56,353 nucleotides of DNA. Source: Lachnospiraceae bacterium. Its GTDB lineage: Bacteria > Bacillota > Clostridia > Lachnospirales > Lachnospiraceae. Location: the NCBI GenBank assembly GCA_017483735.1, contig JAFUVF010000008.1, positions 1 to 56,353 on the forward strand, read 5' to 3'. The position numbers and the translations under genes were made by a program. The notes below the pieces were generated by a model. It was given only the letters and a program-made list of their open reading frames with translations. It made no database searches and was not told the origin of the DNA. Below, piece by piece: positions 1-7,220 of the stretch (position 1 is its first letter; every line of letters starts with the position of its first letter).

Positions 1-111
1 AAGCTGAAGGTTATCATCTTTAAAGGCGGAAAAAAGCTACTGACTGAAGTATCAAAGTCACAGAAGGTTATCTTCAATGCCATGGAGATGAAGGCTCCCC
101 GGCTATCCTAG
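1..111 (+). pseudogene. 3' end of a probable IS transposase (cut by window edge)
   Basis: An open frame runs from the first base to a TAG stop and encodes 36 residues ending in KAPRLS. The tail (LKVIIFKGGKKL, then SQKVIFNAMEM) resembles the C-termini of DDE transposases of the IS1634/IS4 type, but the fragment is too short to be certain. The start lies outside the window, so I cannot tell whether the gene is intact upstream. It marks the left side of an accessory island. Confidence 0.35.
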
Positions 112-186
112 ATATAAACCAGCCGGGATTTTAGGTTATAATTTTATCATCACTACCTGTATGACACGATTTTCTTAAAAATCATC

Positions 187-214
187 TTGCATATTCATTT
201 TTTTATGTTACAAT
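187..214 (+). promoter_or_regulatory. Promoter of the DUF3800 leader RNA
   Basis: TTGCAT at 187-192 and TACAAT at 209-214 are separated by 16 bp. A TG one base before the -10 makes it an extended -10. Transcription would start near 221, just at the structured leader. Confidence 0.6.
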
Positions 215-220
215 ATAACA

Positions 221-284
221 AAAGGGCTGGTCGAAAGACCCTGGTCCACCAAGCGGCGGGGATATACCTCGCCATTTTCTTTTT
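221..284 (+). ncRNA. Structured leader RNA / attenuator upstream of DUF3800
   Basis: The leader begins with a GGTC-GAAA-GACC tetraloop hairpin at 229-240. The GACC arm can instead pair with GGTC at 243-246, so two alternative folds exist. A second hairpin, GGCGGGG (255-261) with CCTCGCC (267-273), is followed by ATTTTCTTTTT and looks like an intrinsic terminator placed before the start codon. Candidate structured RNAs called DUF3800 motifs are known upstream of DUF3800 genes. Whether this leader belongs to one of those classes could not be tested here. Confidence 0.55.
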
Positions 285-299
285 ACGGAGATAAAAGAT

Positions 300-980
300 A
301 TGAAGAAAATTTTAAGCATCTTTATCGATGAATCCGGAGACTTTGGAGATTATGACCTTAATGCTCCATATTACTTAGTTGCTATGGTTTTACACGACCA
401 ACAAATTGATATTTCATCCGAAATAACTAATTTGGATCAGCGTATATCTAATCTAGGATTTCCGCTTCACGCAATTCATGTAGGACCAATAATTCGAAAA
501 GAATCCTTATATGAAAGATATGACGATCCCGTTACAAGAAAAAGCCTTCTCAATGCATTATACCATTTTGCTCGTAGAATCGATATCAAATATTTATGCC
601 CAAGAATAAAAAAGTCAGAATGTTCTGATTTTATTCAGCTAAATGCAAAACTATCAAGAGAGATTTCCACGCAAATAAGAAATAACTATGATTATTTCAA
701 CGGATTCGATCAGATAATAGTCTATTATGATAACGGGCAAAATGAACTAACCAAAATCCTAACATCCGTTTTCAATACACTATTTACTAACGTTGAATTC
801 AGACGAGTAAAACCATCTGATTATAAACTATTTCAAGTTGCGGATCTCATTTGCACCTGGGAACTACTTGCACTCAAAGCAGAAGATAAAACCTTTACAA
901 AATCTGAAACAGAAATGTTTGATTCACCACGTGAATTCTTAAAAAACAGATACAAACTAATAACCAAAAAGAAACTGTAG
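300..980 (+). CDS. DUF3800 domain protein
   Basis: The 226-residue protein starts with the family hallmark FIDESGDFG (residues 8-16) and later has YYDN (near 142) and QVADLI (near 182), the acidic and glutamine positions expected in DUF3800. The family is thought to have an RNase H-like fold and is common in defence islands and mobile elements; its activity is not established. An ACGGAG ribosome binding site lies 10 bases before the ATG. The gene is much more AT-rich than the housekeeping genes further right, which suggests transfer. A terminator-like leader hairpin precedes it and a long terminator follows, so it is a self-contained transcription unit. Confidence 0.85.
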   Translation: MKKILSIFIDESGDFGDYDLNAPYYLVAMVLHDQQIDISSEITNLDQRISNLGFPLHAIHVGPIIRKESLYERYDDPVTRKSLLNALYHFARRIDIKYLCPRIKKSECSDFIQLNAKLSREISTQIRNNYDYFNGFDQIIVYYDNGQNELTKILTSVFNTLFTNVEFRRVKPSDYKLFQVADLICTWELLALKAEDKTFTKSETEMFDSPREFLKNRYKLITKKKL

Positions 981-998
981 ACCATATTATCATTGTAA

Positions 999-1060
999 AA
1001 TATCGCACTAAAAAGCCTGATTCAATTATGTTTTAGAATCAGGCTTTTTACTACGATATT
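999..1060 (+). terminator. Long terminator hairpin after DUF3800
   Basis: AAAAAGCCTGATTC (1010-1023) pairs perfectly with GAATCAGGCTTTTT (1036-1049). An outer AATATCG/CGATATT pair extends the stem. The T-run makes it a strong terminator, usable in both directions. Confidence 0.85.
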
Positions 1061-1202
1061 TATGTTCAGTTGTGAAGCGCCTCTCGTCACAAAGCCCTTT
1101 ATTTTTAAGGTTTATAACCATTTTACGCTACTTCCTACTTATTAGCCATCACCTGATTTATCCCCAGTTGCCAATAAAACCACAGCCAGCTGCATAACAA
1201 TA

Positions 1203-1224
1203 GGTGCCACAAATCTGCCACAAA
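1203..1224 (-). repeat. 22-bp direct repeat, left copy
   Basis: Identical over 22 bp and in the same orientation as 6730-6751. Each copy contains TTTGTGGCA twice (minus strand) at an 11-bp interval. This copy has no good -10 box beside it, unlike the right copy. The two copies bracket the truncated ATPase and the five-gene peptide operon. Confidence 0.8.
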
Positions 1225-1237
1225 AACAGTCTTATGA

Positions 1238-2272
1238 TTAACTTACAAACAAATCATCACCTACGATTTCATTTACTGCTATATTTTTATATTTATTTTC
1301 TGTAAGCCCGGAATATGTTATCAATGTTATCCAGAGAGCTTTTGAAGTATTCGTTTCCGTTCTCAAAACCTCTCTTTTATGTATCAGGTCTTTTTCATAT
1401 TCAGCGTCAATGGTATATTTTTCCTGAGAATACTTTATTTCACAAATATTAATAACATCATCCTTTCTATCAATAAGTAAATCTATCTGAGCACCGGGGT
1501 TAGTCTTCTTGCTATACCATGAGAATTCATTGCTTGAAACTCCTGATATGCCCAGCTTTTGTTTTATTTGCTTTATATGAAGCAAACACACCTTTTCAAA
1601 TGAGATCCCGCACCAGCTATAGTACGAAGGTGTGGATATATAATCTTGCCACGAATTAGTAGAACCATTTTCAATAAATGTGAGATAAAACAAACACATA
1701 GGATCTATAAGCTGGTAATGAGCGCCATTTGTTCTTGTTGAAAAGTCGTGATATTTTCTGATAAATCCACACTGTTCCAAATCTTCAAGACACCTTGTCA
1801 GCAATCTTCCATCAACCACATTTTTTGAATCTATTAACTCATTTCTGGTCATACCGCCTTTTTTCTTCGAAAGTTCCCTGATAACACTTATATAATTATC
1901 AGCGTTACTAAATAGCGCACTGAACATCTGCTGAAATTCATACCTAAGCGGACTGTTTTCTCTAAAAAACAGCAAATCAATATTTTGAGTAAGACTATAC
2001 TCAGGTTGTAAATAGTTTAAATAATATGGCATACCACCAAAAACCATATAGCTTTCAACAATCTGTTTTCTTGTATATTCTATACCATTACTATTTAAAA
2101 ACTGCTCACATTCATACAAGCTGAAAGGCATAAGACGCATCTGCTTAGTTAGTCTATTATAAAAACCGCCCGTATCCTTGACAATGTTGTTAATAATCCA
2201 TGAAGTGGCAGACCCGCAGATAATGAATAACAAATCTTTTTGAGAGGAACCCCAGCTGATGTCATTATAAAA
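1238..2272 (-). pseudogene. 5'-truncated DUF234 ATPase
   Basis: The open frame reads into the middle of a DUF234/AAA ATPase: FIICGSATSWI, then PFSLYECEQFL and YMVFGGMPYYLNYL, and a C-terminal DUF234 nuclease-like part with IDLLIDRKDDVINICEIKYS (I-D-x(n)-E-x-K). Full members are about 450-480 residues and begin with a Walker A domain. Here roughly the first 130-150 residues, including Walker A, are missing. A stop codon at 2273-2275 closes the frame upstream and the only nearby start is a TTG at 2233. A consensus promoter sits directly at the break, so a truncated product might still be transcribed. Confidence 0.75.
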
Positions 2273-2292
2273 TTAAATGCGTTTTATGTCAA
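2264..2292 (-). promoter_or_regulatory. Consensus promoter reading into the DUF234 remnant
   Basis: TTGACA at 2292-2287 and TATAAT at 2269-2264 (minus strand) are separated by exactly 17 bp. The -10 abuts the point where homology to the ATPase begins, so most of the gene's 5' end has been lost between promoter and body. Confidence 0.7.
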
Positions 2293-2300
2293 TAAATATA

Positions 2301-2354
2301 TGGGATAACGTCCCAAAACACCCAAATAATTTATAGTTTTGGGACATTATCCCA
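2301..2354. repeat. Nested inverted repeat (double operator or terminator)
   Basis: Two 19-bp arms (2301-2319, 2336-2354) are inverted with one mismatch. Each arm also contains its own palindrome TGGGA-N5-TCCCA, a form expected for a dimeric regulator site. It lies between the end of the transporter gene and the promoter of the ATPase remnant, so it could be an operator for that promoter, a terminator for the peptide operon, or both. Confidence 0.7.
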
Positions 2355-2384
2355 TTGTTTTATAATATTGATAGAATGAATGAA

Positions 2385-4181
2385 CTATACACGAACCAGC
2401 AGATTATTCAGCTTGAGGATGCTTGTATATTTGACCTCCTTTGAAGCCTTAAAAATCATGCGAAGACCTATATGATATGTCATGTCTTCATCTGAAAAGA
2501 GACTTAGCTGATTTACCGGATCAAATATGTAGCAATCATCCCGGATACGAAGGATGAGTCCGTCTTCCTTCTTTATAATGCGAATATCTATACTATGCTT
2601 TCTGTTATCATGAATAAAACCATGTTTAATAATATTACCGGCCATCTCCTCAATCGCAAGTGCAAGGTGATAGGCAGTTTTTTTGTCAATACTATTTTTA
2701 TTACAAAAGCTCTCAACCTTTTCTGAAATAAGAATGACTTCATCCATTGATGTAACGCTGATATCGACTCGTTCATAATCCGGTACATCAAAGGACTTGG
2801 GGAGAAGCAGAACCCTGTCCCACAGACTCATCCCATAAGTAGCGTTTTTTCTGCTCCTGATTCTGATAAGGACTGCATAATAAATATACATAACAATCTG
2901 AGTTACAGGAAAGGAATACCACACCGCATTTTCGTGAAACCAAAAAGACATCATCCACGCACACAGCATGAGTACTCCGGCTTCGGACAGAAAGCCCGCA
3001 ACAGATGAAAGCCTGCTTTCGCCAATACCTTGAAAATAATTAAAATAAATAATGCTCAGTCCATACAGAGGCATACCTGTCACATAGCACTGAACAGCTC
3101 TTGTTGCGAGCGTAAAAGCCATATTGCCTGTGCTGATATAAAGAGATGTAAAGTATGGCGCAATGAAGAAAAACAGAACCGAAACTTCCAGGGTAATAAT
3201 GAGTGTCGCCTGTACCGATGTAAGAAGAAGCCTCTTCATCCTTGGTCTGTCCTCTTCTCCAAGGAGAATACCTGCAATTACCGCAACTGTGTCTGCCATG
3301 CCAATCGTAAGCACACAAAGAAGTTCATCTGCCTGCTGATATACAGAATATGCTGCAATTGCTGCCGACGCATTTGTGGTTGCAGCAAGTATACGATTCA
3401 TAAATGCAACCCTTAGCGTGAAACCAACCCTGCATACACCAATCGGAAATCCCTGCCATATAATCCCGCCAAGCTCCCGCCATGGCAGCCTTCCCTGCGG
3501 AACAAGCCTTAGAATAATATTCTTTTTCCCAAAATGAAGAAAAAGCACCGCAACAGCCGCATACTGACTGATACTGGTTGCAAGGCCTATCTCAAATGTA
3601 TCACCATGTATAACAAATGCTACAATCAGGTCAAACACCACGTCACAGATTGTGAGAACAAGAGAAGAGCTGACAGGAAGCTGTCTGTCATTATCAATAG
3701 GCATATACATACTAAGCACTCGCATCGCATTTAAAGCCGGAAGTCCAAAAGCAATACCAATCAGATAATCTCTCGCTTTTGGAAGGAGATTTGCCGCATT
3801 CCCTGATGCTCCCAAGGTCATTGCGATTGGAGTCGCAAAGATAAGTATTGCTAACATAAAAACTACAGCCGCAACAACCGATACAGCAAAAGACATGGAA
3901 AAAATATTTTGTGCTTCTTTGATTTTCCCCTCTCCTATAAGCCTCGTAAAGCAGTTTCTTGAGCCTGTAGCAACAATAGTGCCTGCAAGTGAAAAGACTA
4001 CCATCATCGGACTGACTATACCAAAAGCTGCAATAGAGTCAACGCCCAGACAACGCCCAATAATCACACCGTCAACAATATTGCCAATCATATGTGTCAG
4101 CTCGGAAAAGACTAATAAAACAAACTGAATATAAAATGCATTTCTGATAATCCTGCTCTCTTGTATGTCAATTACCTTCAA
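2385..4181 (-). CDS. MATE transporter fused to a C-terminal anti-sigma-type ATPase domain
   Basis: Residues 1 to about 450 form a MATE multidrug/oligosaccharide-lipid transporter with about 12 hydrophobic segments and the N-terminal VDGVIIGRCLGVDSIAAFG signature. Residues about 475-598 are a HATPase_c_2 domain of the RsbW/SpoIIAB type, with an N-box (AIEEMAGNIIKHGF), a G1-like IRDDCYIFDP and a GLRM motif. A normal MATE protein is about 450 residues, so this is a true fusion. The start is the ATG 18 bp after the response regulator stop, making it the last gene of the operon. It may export a product while binding a cytoplasmic partner or ATP; the actual substrate is unknown. Confidence 0.85.
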   Translation of the reverse strand: MKVIDIQESRIIRNAFYIQFVLLVFSELTHMIGNIVDGVIIGRCLGVDSIAAFGIVSPMMVVFSLAGTIVATGSRNCFTRLIGEGKIKEAQNIFSMSFAVSVVAAVVFMLAILIFATPIAMTLGASGNAANLLPKARDYLIGIAFGLPALNAMRVLSMYMPIDNDRQLPVSSSLVLTICDVVFDLIVAFVIHGDTFEIGLATSISQYAAVAVLFLHFGKKNIILRLVPQGRLPWRELGGIIWQGFPIGVCRVGFTLRVAFMNRILAATTNASAAIAAYSVYQQADELLCVLTIGMADTVAVIAGILLGEEDRPRMKRLLLTSVQATLIITLEVSVLFFFIAPYFTSLYISTGNMAFTLATRAVQCYVTGMPLYGLSIIYFNYFQGIGESRLSSVAGFLSEAGVLMLCAWMMSFWFHENAVWYSFPVTQIVMYIYYAVLIRIRSRKNATYGMSLWDRVLLLPKSFDVPDYERVDISVTSMDEVILISEKVESFCNKNSIDKKTAYHLALAIEEMAGNIIKHGFIHDNRKHSIDIRIIKKEDGLILRIRDDCYIFDPVNQLSLFSDEDMTYHIGLRMIFKASKEVKYTSILKLNNLLVRV

Positions 4182-4199
4182 GCTGTCAAAAGACTCCTT

Positions 4200-4976
4200 T
4201 CATGATAATACAGCCCACTGATACTGCTCCATATATGTCTCAGCGGCTTCTTTACTTATCTTTATTTTTCCATCCAGATAATCATACAGATCGCAGCTCA
4301 GCTTGTCCTTGTTAATGCTGTAATAAGCCTTGTTATTGTTGTTGATCACATCATTTGCGCCGTACTGCTTAAGCGCTAATCTAATGTCGCTGATGATATT
4401 TCTTATATACCGTCTCTTCTTTTCCGTGTCCTCCTCTTCCGACCAGAGTAAAAGCCTTAGCTCCTCTTCTGAACAAAGCATTCCTCTCTTATCAATCAGA
4501 TAGGCGAGCACCTCCTTACATTGAGACCTCTTGAAGCTGATTGGCTTATCACCATAAAGGACTTCAAAGTGTCCAAAGCACTTTACTGTAAGCTTCGGAA
4601 CAGGAATTCTTAAATTATCGAGAGCTTTGGTCATGCTCTCTTTGTTTACCGGTTTCATTATAAACCCACTCACATATAACTCCAAAACATCCAGTGCATA
4701 TTTGCCATAGCCTGTGACAAATATGATATTCGTTTTCGGACTTATCCTCTGAATCCTTTTTGCCACCTCAAGACCGCTTATATACGGCATCTCGATATCC
4801 AGAAAAACGACATTTATGCCCTCACCTGAACTGCTTAATTGTTCTTCTATTATCTTCATTACCTCATCTGAGTTTTCAGCAAGAAAAAACTCTGTATCTT
4901 CTCCAAGCACTGCCCTTGCAGTCCTGTGCGTATCCTTCAGGATTAAAGGTTCGTCATCCGCTATTAAACATTTCAT
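4200..4976 (-). CDS. Response regulator with SARP-like DNA-binding domain
   Basis: Residues 1-120 are a receiver: acidic pocket DDE (7-9), phosphoacceptor D60 in VFLDIEMP, and the conserved lysine in GFIMKP. Residues about 130-245 match the OmpR/SARP winged helix: FGHFEVLYGDKPI, KEVLAYLIDKRG, then EELRLLLW and RNIISDIRLAL. SARP activators bind short direct repeats spaced 11 bp apart next to the -10, and such a site lies upstream of the operon at 6732-6751. The ATG is chosen because GGAGAG lies 8 bases before it and it starts at MKCLIADDEP; an upstream start would overlap the kinase. It is paired with the preceding kinase, 16 bp away. Confidence 0.85.
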   Translation of the reverse strand: MKCLIADDEPLILKDTHRTARAVLGEDTEFFLAENSDEVMKIIEEQLSSSGEGINVVFLDIEMPYISGLEVAKRIQRISPKTNIIFVTGYGKYALDVLELYVSGFIMKPVNKESMTKALDNLRIPVPKLTVKCFGHFEVLYGDKPISFKRSQCKEVLAYLIDKRGMLCSEEELRLLLWSEEEDTEKKRRYIRNIISDIRLALKQYGANDVINNNNKAYYSINKDKLSCDLYDYLDGKIKISKEAAETYMEQYQWAVLS

Positions 4977-4992
4977 AAGCTGCTCTCCAATA

Positions 4993-6252
4993 TTAAAGCT
5001 TTGGTATATGGAATGTAACAACAGTCCCTCTTCCAACCTCACTCTCAACATCCACACTTCCGCCGAGGATACGCCGGAATCTGTCCTGTACATTTTTTAT
5101 ACCTACATGGTTTATTCCATCGAAATTCGTTGTGGTTATATCAAAGCCTTTGCCGTCATCCTCTACTTTGAGAATGATTTCATCATCCTTTTCCTTAGTA
5201 GATATCCTGACAGTGCCTTTCCCGCCCTTCATACTGATTCCATGGCGGATTGCATTTTCTACAATGGTCTGCACCGAAAGCGGAGGCACTTCAAAGTCCG
5301 TAATCTCTATATCCTGCAGCACCTCTATCCTTCCGGGAAATCTCTGTTCCTCCAGATACAGATAATTATCAACCGACTCCATTTCTTTGTTAAAAGGAAC
5401 AAGATGCATGTCGTCTATCTGTTTGATATTCTCCTGCAGATATCCGGAAAAATGGTCAATCATTTCAACCGCCTTTTCGGGGTCCTCATAACATAGACTT
5501 CTGATAACTGCCAGATTATTGTTGATAAAGTGAGGCCTTATCTGTGCGAGCAGGAGATTGCTCCGGTTACTCTCAAGCGCCAGCCTGCTTTCATTTAATT
5601 CCTCTACAGTTTCCAGATGTTGAATCGCTGCCAGATAAAAATAATATGTAAACATTATGGCAGCTATTACGGTCGGCATATATAAATTTGGCATCCCGTT
5701 TCCCGAAAGAGCTTCCGCAGTAAATAGTCCCAGAACGATGAATGCTAATATGATTCCTTTAGATATATTCTTTTCTTTTATACTTTTGACAGAATAATAA
5801 ACAATAAAAATGATATATATATCTTCTACCAAAAAAGGAAATTTGTGAAAGGGACCGCCCAAAAAACCGTGATCGCTGGTATGGCCATACATTAAGCATG
5901 CACCTGATAAATCATAGACAGCAATCATTGAATTTATTATGACGGGTACGGATACAAGCATTTTATACTTTATATTTCCGATAATAAACAGCAGAATGAG
6001 CGCAACCATGGGATACAGAATATAAATGGTCATTGACTTAAAATAAAGCAGATGATAATCAAGCAGCTTTAAGTCAATCCATCTCTCCGAATATTCAGCA
6101 AGCGATAATGCAAAAATAATAAGCACTAAAATGTGGAGCATCCAGACACGCAGTATCTTGGCGCTTCGATTGACTACCGATACCACCAGCATCGCCGCTA
6201 ACAATAGTAAAGTCGGATAACAATTATTCAGATATCCAAGAATAAATTCCAT
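4993..6252 (-). CDS. LytS/AgrC-like sensor histidine kinase
   Basis: The 419-residue protein has six or seven hydrophobic segments in the first 210 residues with little extracellular loop, like peptide-sensing kinases. The kinase core begins near residue 230 with the His_kinase motif QIRPHFINNNL, then the N-box VENAIRHG, the G1-box EDDGKGFD and HVGIKNVQDRF. It is preceded by two peptide genes and followed by its regulator 16 bp later. By position it probably senses one of the encoded peptides or a related signal; that is inference. Confidence 0.85.
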   Translation of the reverse strand: MEFILGYLNNCYPTLLLLAAMLVVSVVNRSAKILRVWMLHILVLIIFALSLAEYSERWIDLKLLDYHLLYFKSMTIYILYPMVALILLFIIGNIKYKMLVSVPVIINSMIAVYDLSGACLMYGHTSDHGFLGGPFHKFPFLVEDIYIIFIVYYSVKSIKEKNISKGIILAFIVLGLFTAEALSGNGMPNLYMPTVIAAIMFTYYFYLAAIQHLETVEELNESRLALESNRSNLLLAQIRPHFINNNLAVIRSLCYEDPEKAVEMIDHFSGYLQENIKQIDDMHLVPFNKEMESVDNYLYLEEQRFPGRIEVLQDIEITDFEVPPLSVQTIVENAIRHGISMKGGKGTVRISTKEKDDEIILKVEDDGKGFDITTTNFDGINHVGIKNVQDRFRRILGGSVDVESEVGRGTVVTFHIPKL

Positions 6253-6290
6253 GCATGCCCGTCCCTTATATGCAGTTATTATACCATATA

Positions 6291-6389
6291 TTAGCCTTTA
6301 TGATGAAACACTAATTCCTCAATTGAAAGCTGATCCAGCTTCTCGTTAATCTTAGCCATTAGTTCCTCTCTTCGCTTGTTATCACTCAT
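6291..6389 (-). CDS. Truncated paralogue of the double-glycine leader peptide
   Basis: The 32-residue peptide shares MSD-KRREEL, NEKL and LSIEEL with the full-length peptide upstream, but after LSIEEL it reads VFHHKG and stops. The VAGG cleavage site and the core are lost. A good AGGAGG lies 9 bases before its ATG, so it is probably still translated. It lies 22 bp after the first peptide gene and 38 bp before the kinase. It may be a decayed duplicate, a leader-only decoy, or a spacer ORF that couples translation to the kinase. Confidence 0.7.
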   Translation of the reverse strand: MSDNKRREELMAKINEKLDQLSIEELVFHHKG

Positions 6390-6411
6390 TTTACTTACCT
6401 CCTGCTTTCTT

Positions 6412-6663
6412 CTATCGTATTGGCCATTTATGACCACATGATGGGCATTCATACATTGGGATTTCTGGCTCTTGAATAGGAGATTTTTTAGATTTGCTAT
6501 GTTCACTCAAATCTGGAACAAATATAAAAGTTTTTTCACATTTCGGACATGTTATCCAATCTAAAAATCCCCCTGCAACTTTTTCTAATTCTTCTATGGA
6601 AAGCTTTTCCAACTTCTCATTAACTCGCGCCTTTAGTTCTTCCCTTCTTTTGTCATCACTCAT
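6412..6663 (-). CDS. Double-glycine leader peptide with zinc-ribbon core
   Basis: The 83-residue product has a charged N-terminal leader ending LSIEELEKVAGG (residues 21-32), the classic signal for C39-type peptidase/exporters of bacteriocins and pheromones. The 51-residue core contains CPKC (39-42) and CPSC (73-76), a pattern of a zinc ribbon rather than a small bacteriocin. The ATG has AAGGAGG 8 bases upstream; an earlier start would add eight residues without a ribosome binding site. It is the first gene of an operon with a kinase, a regulator and a transporter. No C39 peptidase transporter is visible in the window, so processing would have to occur elsewhere or not at all. Confidence 0.75.
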   Translation of the reverse strand: MSDDKRREELKARVNEKLEKLSIEELEKVAGGFLDWITCPKCEKTFIFVPDLSEHSKSKKSPIQEPEIPMYECPSCGHKWPIR

Positions 6664-6716
6664 TTTGTAACCTCCTTGTACTACCAATTTGTTTATGCAT
6701 AAATTTGCGTAATCAT

Positions 6717-6751
6717 ATTATATACTATGGGTGCCACAAATCTGCCACAAA
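6717..6751 (-). promoter_or_regulatory. Promoter with SARP-type direct-repeat operator for the peptide operon
   Basis: On the minus strand a TATAAT (6722-6717) lies 9 bp after two copies of TTTGTGGCA whose starts are 11 bp apart. No good -35 is present, so activation is likely. This matches the known layout of SARP-activated promoters and the operon's own regulator has a SARP-like domain. The 22-bp segment 6730-6751 is repeated exactly at 1203-1224. Confidence 0.6.
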
Positions 6752-6812
6752 GTCATTTATCATTCTCCTTATTTGCATTTCCACAGAGCCATCGGATGAT
6801 TACGAATTCGTT

Positions 6813-7220
6813 CTAAAATCTCAGCATCCTAATCATATCTTTGTTCCCGGCTGCATTCACGTAGTTATAATGAAAAGCATCCAGGCTATGGCTGAATCTT
6901 GATGCGTCTGATAAAGAATACCCCTGCTCTGACATATATCCCTTAAGCAGCTCCGTCAAACACTCTCTTTCACGTATCGTGTCATACCGTGTCAGATTTG
7001 GAATAAAATCCAAATCTATATCGACAGACAGCCTCGGGAGAGTGAACACAGTTAAATTAATCACAGTTCCGCCCTTAAGCAGCAAATGCTCCCTCATATA
7101 ATCGTCTGTACATAGATATTCAAGGATATTCCTCAAGCGAAGCACTTTCTCAAAGGTATCTCCATTAAACCCGTACTCACGGGCTCTTTTATCAAGCTCT
7201 CTTCTGTTAAACTGTGGCAT
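6813..7220 (-). pseudogene. abiEii: AbiEii toxin, C-terminally truncated
   Basis: The 135-residue product carries the nucleotidyltransferase core of AbiEii: LLLKGGTVINL and the catalytic acidic pair in LSVDIDLDF. Full-length toxins are about 300 residues, so more than half is missing. The frame ends about 60 bp from the 22-bp repeat that borders the peptide operon, which points to loss by insertion or deletion there. The ATG overlaps the antitoxin stop by 14 bp, the normal abiE coupling, with a GGAGGAG site before it. The truncated protein is unlikely to be toxic. Confidence 0.8.

Noticed and set aside
5132..5365. Alternative small secreted peptide opposite the kinase
   Set aside because: No ribosome binding site; it is antisense to the conserved ATPase boxes of the kinase.
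4816..5496. 226-residue frame opposite the kinase and regulator
   Set aside because: Antisense to two well-supported overlapping signalling genes.
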